Origin: CBDCTM01 sp965222005 | GTDB taxonomy: Bacteria > Bacteroidota > Bacteroidia > Chitinophagales > Saprospiraceae | DNA length: 64,000 nt | Reading direction: 5' to 3' | NCBI GenBank assembly: GCA_965222005.1 | Contig: OZ244935.1 | Coordinates: forward strand, 5,394,001-5,458,000 | Shown: in pieces, positions 1 to 9,623 of the stretch | How positions within the stretch are numbered: the first letter of the stretch is position 1 | How the letters are laid out: every line of letters starts with the position of its first letter | Made by a program: the position numbers and the translations under genes | The notes under the pieces: generated by a model | Database searches by the model: none | What the model saw: only the letters and a program-made list of their open reading frames with translations | What the model was told of the DNA's origin: nothing

Positions 1-1
1 A

Positions 2-94
2 AATATCAAAGTAGGTACTGCTGCCACATATCAGATTGTTTTGACGACCAGTGATGATGGTGTCACCTACACTGCAACGTTCACTGAACTTTAG
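2..94 (+). CDS. C-terminal end of a protein, cut by the window edge
   Basis: An open frame enters from the left edge and stops at TAG 92-94, giving about 30 residues that end in TFTEL. The tail is rich in Thr, Val and Tyr in alternating pattern, as in the last beta strands of an Ig-like or SusE/SusF-type surface protein, but it is too short to assign. A strong hairpin terminator follows directly, so this gene is probably not cotranscribed with the SusC gene downstream. Confidence 0.5.
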   Translation, partial: NIKVGTAATYQIVLTTSDDGVTYTATFTEL

Positions 95-116
95 AGCTTT
101 TCAGCTTTAAAATACG

Positions 117-162
117 CCGGACTGCTGGGTGGTGCCTGCCACTCAGCAGCCCGGTCTTCTTT
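117..162 (+). terminator. Rho-independent terminator after the partial gene
   Basis: CCGG-A-CTGCTG-G-GTGG at 117-132 pairs with CCAC-T-CAGCAG-C-CCGG at 139-154 around a short loop, and the T-rich tract TCTTCTTT follows. It lies 22 bases past the stop of the partial gene and 35 bases before the SusC start. Confidence 0.75.
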
Positions 163-197
163 ATTGTACTGCCTGCTAACCTAAATCTTTACCAATC

Positions 198-3100
198 GTG
201 AGAACACACTTACCCCTCTTCAACCCCCAACCTATTAGAAAGATCGGTGCTTTTTGGAGCCTTTTCTTATTCATCTGCCTTTTCAATGTACCTGCTTTTG
301 GGCAAACCAATGTGATCAGCGGCACGGTACTCGACCAGGAAACCTCCGAGCCACTCATCGGAGTCAATGTAGCCATCAAAAGCAAGATGGTCGGAACCGT
401 TACCGACCTCGATGGAGCCTTCCGGCTAGAAGCTTCTCCAACAGACACCCTGGTATTTTCTTACATTGGTTATACCTCAAAAGAATTTCCGGCCACTGGC
501 AACAAGATCGATGTAAAACTCTCCACAGCGGCTGAAATGCTGGAGGAGGTAATTGTAGTGGGCTATGGCTCAGTGGTGAAGGAAGATATCACGGGGGTAG
601 TCACCAAAGTGGATGAGGAAGTATTCAACAAGGGTGTCAACAACAGCCCCGAAAACCTGCTTACCGGCAAGGTAGCCGGCCTGCAAATTACCACTAATGG
701 TGAGCCCGGCGGCTCCACGCACATCCGGCTGCGCGGTGGCACCTCACTCGATGCCAGCAGCAATCCGCTCATCGTGGTGGATGGCGTTCCGCTCACCCTA
801 AAGGAAGATGAAAGTGGCGTCAAGAAAAACGCCAGCGGCCGCAACCCGCTCAACTTTATCAATGCTTCCGACATTGCCGATATTACTGTATTGAAGGACG
901 CTTCTGCCGCCGCCATCTATGGCTCTCGGGGGGCAAATGGGGTGATTATCATTACTACCAAATCCGGGCAAAGTGGTAAGCTGAAAGTTGATTACAATGG
1001 CTTTTACTCCATTTCCGACCTGGGTCAGCAGGTGGACATCCTCAAACCCAACACCTTTCGGCAGGCCATTAGTGCCAAAGCGCCCCAGAACATCAATAAG
1101 CTGGGTGATGTAAACACAGAGTGGGTTGACGAAGTACTTGAACTGGCTTCCAGCATGCAGCACAACCTTTCGCTATCTGGAGGTTTTGATAAAAGCCGCT
1201 ATTATGTGTCGCTCAATTATCTCGACAACAACGGCATCCTGAAAACATCGAACAGCAAAAAGTCTAATATCGCACTCAATTTTTCTACTAAACTATTTGA
1301 CGATCAGCTGGAGTTGCAGATCAAGTCGCTCAGTGGCTTTACCAAAGATCAGTTCACTCCCAACGTAATCGGGGCAGCTCAAACCTTCGACCCCACCCAG
1401 CCGGTATTCGATGCCGACAGCAAATATGGCGGCTACTTTCAGTGGGATGATCCATTGGCTGTTAACAACCCGGTTTCTACGATTGATCTGACGGATGAAA
1501 AGGGCAATGCTTTTCGCTCGCTCAACAATCTGACGCTTCAGTACCATCTGCCCTGGGTAGAAGGCTTGTCGGTAAAATCCAACATCAGCTATGACTTTAC
1601 CGATGGGGAAAAAACCCGGCTGCGCAACCCCTTGTTGAAAGATAGTGAAACCTTTGATCGGGGCGGCAATTTGTTTACCGAAACAGAAGACCTCAACACG
1701 CAACTCATCGAAACCTACGGCATTTACAAGCGAACCCTGGAAAACATCAACAGCAATCTCGAATTCACCTTTGGCCATTCGTGGCAGGAAAACCACCAGG
1801 CCAATCGATGGACAGAAGGCAATGGACTGGAGATGGCCGACAATGAGTTTGGCTATATGCGGACCACAGACATCAAAAGTGATTCTTTTATTGTAGAGAG
1901 CCGGCTGATCTCCTTTTTTGGCAGGCTCAACTACGGCTTTTCCGACAAATACCTCCTCACCTTTACCTACCGCCGCGATGGCTCCTCGCGCTTCGGCCCG
2001 AGCAATCAGTGGGGCAACTTTTACTCCGGCGCTTTAGGCTGGCGTGTTTTGCAGGAAGAGTTTGCTGCAGGCCTCAGGCAAACCTTTTCCAACCTCAAGC
2101 TGCGCCTCAGTTATGGCGTAACGGGCAATGAGGATATTGAAGATTTTCTGTATGCCACCTTTTATTCGTATAGTACGGATGACGCCAGCTATCAATTTGG
2201 TGACGATTTCGTCAACACCTTGCGAGGTGTAGGGGTGGACCCCAATATCAAGTGGGAAGAGACTTCGTCCTTGAATGTGGGGCTCGACTTTGGTTTTCTC
2301 AACAACAGGCTGACCGGCTCGATTGATTGGTATAAAAAATTCACCAACGACCTGCTGTTTACCGTAGCTGCCGGAGCATTTACCAACCTCAGCGACCGGA
2401 TACTTACCAATATTGGCAAGATGGAAAACCAGGGCATTGAGCTGGCATTGAGTTCCTATGTTGTAGATCGTAGAGACTTCGACTGGAAAGCTGGCTTCAA
2501 CATCGCTTACAATACCAACGAGATCACCAAGCTGGACAATTCTAACCTGCCGGACTTTGGAGGCTACGAAACTGGAGGCATCGCCGGCGATGTCGGGCAA
2601 ACGATTCAGATCCTCAAAGTCGGAGAGAGTGTTAATACTTTCAGAACCTACCGCCACATCCTCGATGCGAACGGCAATCCTACTCCCGACACGGAAGACC
2701 GGGATGGAGATGGCATTGCCGGCCCCCTCGATATGTATGAAGACATCAATAATGACGGTATCATCAACGAGAATGATCTGGTGGTGGGCGAAACAGCTAC
2801 CCCGGATGTGATTATGGGCTTTACCTCCAATGTGTACTACAAGGACTTCGATTTGTCCTTTACGCTGCGCTCCAACCTGGGCAATTATGTGTACAACAAT
2901 GTAGCCTCCAGCACGGGATACTTTGACCGGCTGAGCGACCGGGTGACCAACAACATTGACGAGTCTGCTTTTGAAACCAATTTTAAAACCAAACAGCTCA
3001 AATCCGATCATTACATCGAGAATGCCTCCTTTCTCAAACTGGATAATATTACGCTGGGTTATAATATCAAGGCTGTCGAATTCTTACAGGCTCTTCGTGT

Positions 3101-3242
3101 GTATGCTACGGTTCAAAATGTGCTCACACTCACTGGCTATACGGGGCTGGATCCCGAGCTGCCACAGTTCAACAACGGCATCGACAATAACATCTATCCC
3201 GTTTCGCGCACTTATTTGTTTGGTATAAATGCTTCATTCTAA
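198..3242 (+). CDS. susC: SusC/RagA-family TonB-linked outer membrane transporter
   Basis: A 1014-residue TonB-dependent outer membrane protein that imports oligosaccharides together with its SusD partner. The signal peptide spans about 1-36, a carboxypeptidase-regulatory-like domain 38-115, the EEVIVVGYG motif typical of SusC proteins 116-124, and the plug domain reaches about 258 with KDASAAAIYGSRGANG. The remainder is the beta barrel and ends in aromatic Phe (NASF), as expected for an outer membrane protein. The start is GTG at 198; no in-frame ATG gives a complete signal peptide. The susD gene follows 11 bases after the stop. The neighbouring GH13 enzymes and sugar transporter suggest starch or maltodextrin as substrate; that part is inferred from context. 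The symbol is used in the family sense. Confidence 0.95.
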   Translation: MRTHLPLFNPQPIRKIGAFWSLFLFICLFNVPAFGQTNVISGTVLDQETSEPLIGVNVAIKSKMVGTVTDLDGAFRLEASPTDTLVFSYIGYTSKEFPATGNKIDVKLSTAAEMLEEVIVVGYGSVVKEDITGVVTKVDEEVFNKGVNNSPENLLTGKVAGLQITTNGEPGGSTHIRLRGGTSLDASSNPLIVVDGVPLTLKEDESGVKKNASGRNPLNFINASDIADITVLKDASAAAIYGSRGANGVIIITTKSGQSGKLKVDYNGFYSISDLGQQVDILKPNTFRQAISAKAPQNINKLGDVNTEWVDEVLELASSMQHNLSLSGGFDKSRYYVSLNYLDNNGILKTSNSKKSNIALNFSTKLFDDQLELQIKSLSGFTKDQFTPNVIGAAQTFDPTQPVFDADSKYGGYFQWDDPLAVNNPVSTIDLTDEKGNAFRSLNNLTLQYHLPWVEGLSVKSNISYDFTDGEKTRLRNPLLKDSETFDRGGNLFTETEDLNTQLIETYGIYKRTLENINSNLEFTFGHSWQENHQANRWTEGNGLEMADNEFGYMRTTDIKSDSFIVESRLISFFGRLNYGFSDKYLLTFTYRRDGSSRFGPSNQWGNFYSGALGWRVLQEEFAAGLRQTFSNLKLRLSYGVTGNEDIEDFLYATFYSYSTDDASYQFGDDFVNTLRGVGVDPNIKWEETSSLNVGLDFGFLNNRLTGSIDWYKKFTNDLLFTVAAGAFTNLSDRILTNIGKMENQGIELALSSYVVDRRDFDWKAGFNIAYNTNEITKLDNSNLPDFGGYETGGIAGDVGQTIQILKVGESVNTFRTYRHILDANGNPTPDTEDRDGDGIAGPLDMYEDINNDGIINENDLVVGETATPDVIMGFTSNVYYKDFDLSFTLRSNLGNYVYNNVASSTGYFDRLSDRVTNNIDESAFETNFKTKQLKSDHYIENASFLKLDNITLGYNIKAVEFLQALRVYATVQNVLTLTGYTGLDPELPQFNNGIDNNIYPVSRTYLFGINASF

Positions 3243-3253
3243 AACTCACGATC

Positions 3254-4819
3254 ATGCAAAAGATACTTTTTCCTCTGTTCATTTTTCTCTTATTCGGCGT
3301 CAGCTGCACCGATTTGGAAGTATTTCCGGAAGATGCTTTCACCGAGTTTGAGGTATTCAAAGATCCGGAGGCTTATCGGGCATATCTCGCTAAAGTGTAT
3401 GGCAGCTATTCGCTTACCGGACAAGACGGCCCACATGGCGATGGCGATATTTCTATCGTTAATGACGAAGGTTTTACCAGTTACATCCGCGTCTATTGGA
3501 AGGCTCAGGAGCTGACCACCGATGAAGCGGTGATTGCCTGGACGGATGCAGGTGTGAGAGATTTGCATGAGCATAGCTGGAGCTCTGAAAATCAGTTTGT
3601 GCGGGTGTTGTATTACCGCATTGCGCTCATCGTTTCGATTGCCAACGACTTCATCAAGCAATCCTCGGCAGAGGTACTCAGCAGAAATGGCATCTCCAAC
3701 GCCGATGATGTGCGGGAGATTTCTACCTACCGCGCGGAAGCTCGTTTTTTGAGAGCTTTGGCCTACTGGCATGCCCTGGATTTGTTTAGGAACATCCCGC
3801 TGATCACCGAAATTTCTTCCGAATTGCCCTTCCAAAGTACACCCAAGGAGTTGTTTGACTTTGTGGAAAGAGAGCTAATGGAAATCGAATCGGAAATGGC
3901 TGAGCCGCGCCAAAATGAGTACGGCCGGGCCGATAAAGCAGCCCTTTGGATGTTGCAGGCCAAGCTGTATCTCAATGCCGAAGCGCAAATCGGAGAGCCA
4001 AAATATACGGAGTGTATTGCCGCCTGCCGCAAGGTGATGGATGTCGGTTACCAGTTGGATGCTGAATACCAAACACTATTTATGACGGAAAACCACCTCT
4101 CCGATGAAATCATTTTTGCCCTGAATTCCGATGGGAAAAATACCCAAAACTGGGGTAGTACTACCTTTTTGGTACACGGTGCTATTGGGGGCAGTATGGA
4201 TGAGGCAGACTATGGCGTCACAGGCGGCTGGGCCGGTATGCGCACCACAAAAACAATGGTAGAAAAATTTCCCGATGTGACAGGCAACATCGATAGCCGC
4301 GCTATATTTTACACGGATGGGCAATCATTGGAAATTGATGACATTGGAGAGTTTACAGAGGGTTATGCCGTACCAAAATTTGTCAACATCTCCCCTGCTG
4401 GTGTTGCAGGCTCCGATGTCACTCATGTAGATACCGATTATCCGATGTTTCGCCTGCCCGATGCCTGGCTGATGTATGCCGAGGCTATTTTGCGCAACGG
4501 CCAGGGCGGCGACCTGAATGAGGCGCTACAGCTGATCAACACCATGCGCCAGCGGGCCTATGGCAATACCGATGGCAATATTTCGATGAGCGAACTGGAT
4601 CTGCCCTTCATCCTCGATGAACGGCTGCGGGAATTGTATTGGGAAGCTACACGGCGGATCGACCTCATCCGTTATGGCCAATATTCCGATCAGGGCATTT
4701 GGCCGTGGAAGGGCAATGTGAAGGAAGGAAAGACGACTGAAAAATTCAGAGACATTTTCCCCATCCCCGCTTCCGACCTCATCGCCAATCCGAATTTGGA
4801 GCAGAATGACGGGTATTGA
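3254..4819 (+). CDS. susD: SusD/RagB-family surface glycan-binding lipoprotein
   Basis: A 521-residue outer-surface lipoprotein that caps the SusC barrel and binds glycan. The N-terminus has a short hydrophobic signal and a lipobox ending GVSC, with Cys18 as the lipidated residue. The middle has the helical TPR-like scaffold of SusD proteins (for example FLRALAYWHALDLFRNIPLI), and the C-terminal half has the usual MYAEAILRNGQ, LDERLRELYWEATRRIDLIRY and IFPIPASDLIANPNLEQN signatures. The gene begins 11 bases after susC and is surely cotranscribed. It ends against a perfect palindrome shared with the convergent amylase gene. The specificity for alpha-glucans is inferred from the neighbours only. 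Confidence 0.95.
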   Translation: MQKILFPLFIFLLFGVSCTDLEVFPEDAFTEFEVFKDPEAYRAYLAKVYGSYSLTGQDGPHGDGDISIVNDEGFTSYIRVYWKAQELTTDEAVIAWTDAGVRDLHEHSWSSENQFVRVLYYRIALIVSIANDFIKQSSAEVLSRNGISNADDVREISTYRAEARFLRALAYWHALDLFRNIPLITEISSELPFQSTPKELFDFVERELMEIESEMAEPRQNEYGRADKAALWMLQAKLYLNAEAQIGEPKYTECIAACRKVMDVGYQLDAEYQTLFMTENHLSDEIIFALNSDGKNTQNWGSTTFLVHGAIGGSMDEADYGVTGGWAGMRTTKTMVEKFPDVTGNIDSRAIFYTDGQSLEIDDIGEFTEGYAVPKFVNISPAGVAGSDVTHVDTDYPMFRLPDAWLMYAEAILRNGQGGDLNEALQLINTMRQRAYGNTDGNISMSELDLPFILDERLRELYWEATRRIDLIRYGQYSDQGIWPWKGNVKEGKTTEKFRDIFPIPASDLIANPNLEQNDGY

Positions 4820-4822
4820 TTT

Positions 4823-4878
4823 TATCCCGCTTTGCCAAGTTTTGTGTGTATGCACAAAACTTGGCAAAGCGCGGTATA
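4823..4878. repeat. Palindromic intergenic repeat, copy A (also a likely bidirectional terminator)
   Basis: A perfect 18-bp stem GCTTTGCCAAGTTTTGTG (4829-4846) pairs with 4853-4870 around a 6-base loop. It is flanked by TATCCCGC on the left and GCGGTATA on the right. It sits between the convergent susD and amylase genes. Related copies lie at 22076-22129 and, reverse-complemented, at 49391-49446. Confidence 0.8.
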
Positions 4879-4889
4879 GCTCTATAAAC

Positions 4890-7694
4890 CTAATAGACCA
4901 CCACCTTCTCTGTCACACTTCCTCCTGCCTCATGTTCCAATCGGAGCAGGTAAAAACCAACCGGCAAATCGGTCAGTTCCACACTTCCGGGCAAAACGAT
5001 TTCTCTTTCTAAGATCAGCCTGCCATCCATACCGAAAAGCCGGAGCTTATAGGAAGGGTCGGCCAGATGAGTGCCGTCAGGAATGCTGATGCGAAGTTCT
5101 CCGGAAGTGGGATTGGGCCCTACATATATCGCCGACTCATCCACCAAAGTACTGCTAACACCATCGGGCAGGTAAGCACTGTCGTCGATAAACACGCTGC
5201 TTTCCCCGGGCGCCAGGCTGATGATTGCATCTACATCGCTGACCTGATAGGGGCTTCCCGTGTGATAATTGTACCACTCTCCGGTATGCTGAAAGGCTGG
5301 TGCAATGCTTGTCTGCTCTACATCAAAATTGCCAATGATGCAGATGTTGCCGTCCGGGTGGCTGAGCAGGAGTTTTTTAGCGGCGCCTCTGCTTTCCAGG
5401 GTCACCTCGCCTGAATGGATAGCGGGGTGCTCTTGCTTGAGATGAAGCATTCGGGAAAAATGATCGAAAAGAGCAGCCCTTTTCGCATCCTGAGCATATT
5501 CCCAATGAACGGGCTTGGGCGCCAGTCGGCAGTTGTCATCAATGGTGCCGTCTTCACAACGGTTGATGGAAAATTCGTAGCCCAGCTCTCCAAACTGCCA
5601 GATCATCTTGGGTCCCGGCACACTGAAAAAGAAGGAGGCGGCGGCCTTTACTCTTTCCAGGCCTGTAGTAAGCTCCGTCACATCATAACTACCGGAGGCG
5701 TTGCCATAGGTCAGGTTTTTAAACATCAGCCGTTCTTCATCATGGCTCTCCATGTAGCCCACCAAATGAGGCCGGGTCCAATTGCGATTGCCAAAAAAGA
5801 TGTGTCCAAAGTCCGATTTATTGCCAGTATTGTAGCCCATTGTAGCCTCGTTGAAGTTGTAATTGGCATTGCCCCAAAGTAAGAATCCATAGTCGGAAAG
5901 GGCCTTTTCCTCTACATTTTCGGCAAAGTGCTCGAGGATCAAAATCTGATCGGGATCGATGTCCCAAATAAAATCTGCGTAGTCTTTCAATCGATTCACT
6001 CGCCCCTGATCAAAAGAAGCAAAAACACCATCATCCGTGCTAAACCTTTGTGTAAAGCCCTTCGACAGATCAAAACGGAAGCCATCCACCTGATATTCGC
6101 TGATCCAGTAAGCGATGGTTTGTTTGACGTATTGCTGGGTAGCGGATGACTCGTGGTTGAAGTCGAAGCCCACATTGTACGGATGTTTAGCATCAGAATT
6201 GAACCAGGGGCTGGAGGAGGAAGGCTTATTGGCCTGACTGTCCCAGTACAGGCGCACCAGCGGAGACTGGCCAAAGGCGTGGTTGTACACAATATCCAAT
6301 AGAACGGCCATCCCGTTTTTATGTGCCTCATCCACCAATTCTTTGAAAGCTTGAGGTGAGCCGTAGTATTTATCCAGAGCCATGTGATAGCTGGGATTGT
6401 AGCCCCAGCTTTGGTTGTTTTCAAATTCGCTGACCGGCATCACCTCAATGGCATTGATGCCCAGCCGTTTGAGGTAGGGTAAGGTATCTTTTAAGCTTTG
6501 AAAGCTGTGGTCTTTTAGAAAGTCGCGCATCAGCATTTCATAAATAACCAATTCCTCCACCTCGGGCGCCACAAAGCTTGTAGCTTGCCAGGGGAAGGCT
6601 TCTTTTTGTGTCTTAAAGATACTGACATGGCCAGCTGTCTGGCCCTTTGGGAAAGAAGCCGGCACACTGTTGAGCTGGAGTGGAATGCTGCCATCATTGG
6701 TTTCATCGAGGATGAGCTCGCTATAGGGATCGGCAATTTTAATTACTCCATCCACCAGGTATTGATACATTTGCCATTCGGTATCATCAAGCCCGCTGAG
6801 TTCAATCCACCAGGTGGTCATATCGGAGGAGAGCTTCATTTGATAATCGACATTCACTTTCCAGTCATTGAAATTGCCAAGGGCAAAGACGTGCTTTTTC
6901 TGGGGAGCATATAGAGAAAGGATCGCCGTTTGCACATCAACGCGATTTAGCCCATAAGCCGTGCCGGCAGGCGGATTGGCAATGGTCGGGCTGCTGTTGA
7001 TCACCACATAGGAAAAGTCTTCAGTGATGCTTTCATTACCGGCATCGGCCTCAAATTTCACTTCATGATTGCCAAATTGATCGGCCGTGATGATGTGATT
7101 TAGTGTAGTGCCGCTCCCTTGAGCGATGAGTGTCCCGTTATCGTACAGGCGGATATCATCAGCTGTTTGGGTAACCACCACTCGCACCTCGATGGTTTCG
7201 CCCGGCTCTTTGACCAGCTGGCTATTTTCAGGACTTATGAAAAAGCCGGAGAACGTATTAGGATCGGGTATATCCACAAATATATCTTCCAGGGTAGCTG
7301 TTTTGCCTTCCTTTGAGCCATCTTCGTTTCTAAACACAAAGGCCAGCTGAGTGACTTCCGTTCCTGCATTGATGTTATAAAAATCGCGCGGCGTCATCAC
7401 AAGCTGGTGAAGGTCATTCCCAATATTTTGCATCAGCACTTTGGGATCGTACTGCCCCCAATTGCCCTGCACATTTTGCCAGTTGCCGGGGCCGCCTGCC
7501 TGCGTGATGATACCGGTGTGCATAAACACCTCCGCTACCCCTACCAAGCCAGCACTGCCTTTGGTGGCATCGTAGGTAATGGTGATCTCATCGTCAATGG
7601 TAAAAATTACGGGTTCGATGCTGACGATCTGGGCATGGGCGGCAAAACCGAAGCCAAGATTCAATACTAAAATAAGCTGTTTTAAAAATGCCAT
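4890..7694 (-). CDS. Secreted GH13 alpha-amylase with T9SS sorting domain
   Basis: A 934-residue multidomain alpha-glucan hydrolase. A signal peptide covers 1-22. Two Bacteroidota-type N-terminal beta domains follow (about 23-235), then an E-set/CBM48-like domain (about 250-345, with GNFNDW) and the GH13 barrel from about 380. The four GH13 regions are visible: DIVYNHA (467-473), GFRFDLSKG with nucleophile Asp542, ILEHF with acid Glu588, and ESHDE with Asp652. An all-beta domain C follows. The last 80 residues form a T9SS type A sorting domain (VGPNPTSGELRI ... GFYLLRLE ... VVY), so the enzyme is probably exported to the surface or medium. It ends 71 bases from susD, convergently, and lies downstream of the second GH13 gene. 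Exact specificity cannot be told from sequence alone. Confidence 0.93.
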   Translation of the reverse strand: MAFLKQLILVLNLGFGFAAHAQIVSIEPVIFTIDDEITITYDATKGSAGLVGVAEVFMHTGIITQAGGPGNWQNVQGNWGQYDPKVLMQNIGNDLHQLVMTPRDFYNINAGTEVTQLAFVFRNEDGSKEGKTATLEDIFVDIPDPNTFSGFFISPENSQLVKEPGETIEVRVVVTQTADDIRLYDNGTLIAQGSGTTLNHIITADQFGNHEVKFEADAGNESITEDFSYVVINSSPTIANPPAGTAYGLNRVDVQTAILSLYAPQKKHVFALGNFNDWKVNVDYQMKLSSDMTTWWIELSGLDDTEWQMYQYLVDGVIKIADPYSELILDETNDGSIPLQLNSVPASFPKGQTAGHVSIFKTQKEAFPWQATSFVAPEVEELVIYEMLMRDFLKDHSFQSLKDTLPYLKRLGINAIEVMPVSEFENNQSWGYNPSYHMALDKYYGSPQAFKELVDEAHKNGMAVLLDIVYNHAFGQSPLVRLYWDSQANKPSSSSPWFNSDAKHPYNVGFDFNHESSATQQYVKQTIAYWISEYQVDGFRFDLSKGFTQRFSTDDGVFASFDQGRVNRLKDYADFIWDIDPDQILILEHFAENVEEKALSDYGFLLWGNANYNFNEATMGYNTGNKSDFGHIFFGNRNWTRPHLVGYMESHDEERLMFKNLTYGNASGSYDVTELTTGLERVKAAASFFFSVPGPKMIWQFGELGYEFSINRCEDGTIDDNCRLAPKPVHWEYAQDAKRAALFDHFSRMLHLKQEHPAIHSGEVTLESRGAAKKLLLSHPDGNICIIGNFDVEQTSIAPAFQHTGEWYNYHTGSPYQVSDVDAIISLAPGESSVFIDDSAYLPDGVSSTLVDESAIYVGPNPTSGELRISIPDGTHLADPSYKLRLFGMDGRLILEREIVLPGSVELTDLPVGFYLLRLEHEAGGSVTEKVVVY

Positions 7695-7727
7695 TTTTTA
7701 ATCTATATTCTTTATAATTTGAGATTT

Positions 7728-9623
7728 TCATTCACACTCCAATACCAGCACTCCTCGATTTTCCAGCCTCATACGATCCGCTAGTGGCCAATAGCGGCCG
7801 GTCAGCACATCTTTGCCCTTTTGGTAGCCCGCAAGTCGTTCGGCAAAGCGATCGAGCGGTAGTTCCACAGGCGCTGTATTTTTGTTCAGCACCACCATGA
7901 TGGCCTGCCCGTGCAGATAGCGAAAATAGACATACACACCATTCTGCGGCTCAAAGTGCATGAGCCTTCCGAAGTGTACAGCCCTGGCACCTTTGCGCCA
8001 TTGGAGCAATTTTTTTAAAAAGCCTTGCGCATCGAGTGCATCAGCCGACAAGCCCTGCCCTGTGAAGGCATTGACTGCATCGCCCGGCCATCCACCCGGA
8101 AAATCTGAGCGGATGACGCCATGACTATCGGTGCCGGTATGGCTCATCAACACCTCGGTACCATAATAAAGCTGGGGGATGCCGCGCATGGTGAGCATAT
8201 AGGCCATCGCCATTTTGAAGGCTGTCACATCTTCATTCAGTTGAGTGAATATGCGGCTCATATCGTGATTATCAGGGAAGATGACGAGCGCATTGGGGTC
8301 GGCATAAAGGAAGTCGTTGGCCAGGTTTTCATACAGCCGCATCAGCCCTTCGCTCCAGCCTTCCTCTTCGGTGAGCGCCTTGTGCAAGGCAAACGTCATC
8401 GGAAAATCCATGAGTGATGGCAGGCACGATCGATAGCCATCCTTATTGACTTTGCCCTGCTGCCAATAGGAAATGATGGCTGCATTTTCAACCCACTCCT
8501 CCCCTACGATATTGAAGTAAGGATACTCCTCCATAATAGCGCAGGTCCAGTCGGTCATAAATTCCCGAAAGGGATAAGAATAGGTATCCTGCCGGATGCC
8601 GGCCAGGTCAGCATACTCAATCCACCAGATGGAATTTTGGATGAGGTAGGTGGAGAGGAAAGCGTTGCGCTGGTTGAGGTCGGGCATGGCGGGCACAAAC
8701 CAGCCTTGGGCCATGATAGCCCGATCGTGGCTGGAAACGTAGGGATCGAGCAAAGTAGATTTGCGATGATTGGTTTGTTGATAGGGCTGATCCTGCCCGT
8801 TGAACCAATTGCCAAAAGGCGGATCTTTCATCCAGGGATGCTCACTGCCGCAGTGGTTGACGATGATGTCCATGATCATTCCGATGTCGTTTGCTTTGGC
8901 CTGCTTACTCAAATCAACATATTCTTCATTGCTGCCAAAGCGCGAATCTACTTTATAATAATCGGTAGTGGCATAACCGTGGTACGACCACTTGGGCTGA
9001 TCGTTTTCCAGCACAGGGTTGAGCCAGATGGCAGTAAAACCCATGTCTTTGATGTAGTCCAAATGTTGACGGATACCGGCGATATCCCCTCCATGCCTGC
9101 CAAAATCGGCGCTTCGATTGTAGCCTTCCCGTAGCCCGCCGATGCTGTCGTTGGCCGGACTACCGTTGGCGAATCGGTCGGGCGTGATGAGATAGAGTAC
9201 ATCGGTATTGTCGAAGCCTTTGCGCTGCGCAGAGCCTGTTGCCCGGGCCTTCAGCTCGTAGGTGTAGGTGTTGACCAAGCGGGTGCCATCGGTAAAGCGG
9301 ATGTTGAATTTGCCGGGACGAATATCCACGGCGAGCTGAAGGTCGATGAACAAATAGCTGTTGCTTTCGGCTCTTTCTATCTTTTCAATACTAAGCCCAT
9401 TGTAATCAATGGCTGCCTGCAAAGCAGCGATCTCTTTTCCGTACACCATCAGCTGCAGGTGGCTGCTTTTCATGCCTGCCCACCAAAAGGGAGGCTCAAT
9501 TTTGTGTACTTCCTGGGCCACACTCTTTGCACAACAACACAGCAACACCAAAAGTAGCAGCAACCCCGATTTCATCTTTTTAGTCAAGTGTCCTACAAAA
9601 ATTAAATCAACCGTATTTGTCAT
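7728..9623 (-). CDS. GH13 alpha-amylase/neopullulanase-like enzyme
   Basis: A 631-residue GH13 enzyme with an N-terminal Ig-like domain (about 38-125) of the cyclomaltodextrinase/SusA type, followed by the barrel. Visible motifs are MDIIVNH (251-257), GIRQDT with nucleophile Asp346 (Gln replaces the usual residue before Asp), GEEW with acid Glu375, and FPDNHD with Asp454. The ATG overlaps the stop of the upstream transporter gene as ATGA, which suggests coupled translation. However, the hydrophobic signal segment (MKSGLLLLLVLL) begins only at Met17, so 9575 is an equally good start. The signal peptide suggests a periplasmic enzyme that splits oligosaccharides imported by SusCD (inference). 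Confidence 0.92.
   Translation of the reverse strand: MTNTVDLIFVGHLTKKMKSGLLLLLVLLCCCAKSVAQEVHKIEPPFWWAGMKSSHLQLMVYGKEIAALQAAIDYNGLSIEKIERAESNSYLFIDLQLAVDIRPGKFNIRFTDGTRLVNTYTYELKARATGSAQRKGFDNTDVLYLITPDRFANGSPANDSIGGLREGYNRSADFGRHGGDIAGIRQHLDYIKDMGFTAIWLNPVLENDQPKWSYHGYATTDYYKVDSRFGSNEEYVDLSKQAKANDIGMIMDIIVNHCGSEHPWMKDPPFGNWFNGQDQPYQQTNHRKSTLLDPYVSSHDRAIMAQGWFVPAMPDLNQRNAFLSTYLIQNSIWWIEYADLAGIRQDTYSYPFREFMTDWTCAIMEEYPYFNIVGEEWVENAAIISYWQQGKVNKDGYRSCLPSLMDFPMTFALHKALTEEEGWSEGLMRLYENLANDFLYADPNALVIFPDNHDMSRIFTQLNEDVTAFKMAMAYMLTMRGIPQLYYGTEVLMSHTGTDSHGVIRSDFPGGWPGDAVNAFTGQGLSADALDAQGFLKKLLQWRKGARAVHFGRLMHFEPQNGVYVYFRYLHGQAIMVVLNKNTAPVELPLDRFAERLAGYQKGKDVLTGRYWPLADRMRLENRGVLVLECE

Noticed and set aside
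2034..3011. 325-codon open frame on the minus strand
   Set aside because: It lies inside the SusC gene, has no start context or family, and reads like the reverse complement of barrel-coding sequence.
4823..4878. Palindrome as a simple terminator only
   Set aside because: Kept as a repeat, since copies also lie between same-strand genes and share flanks that a terminator would not need.
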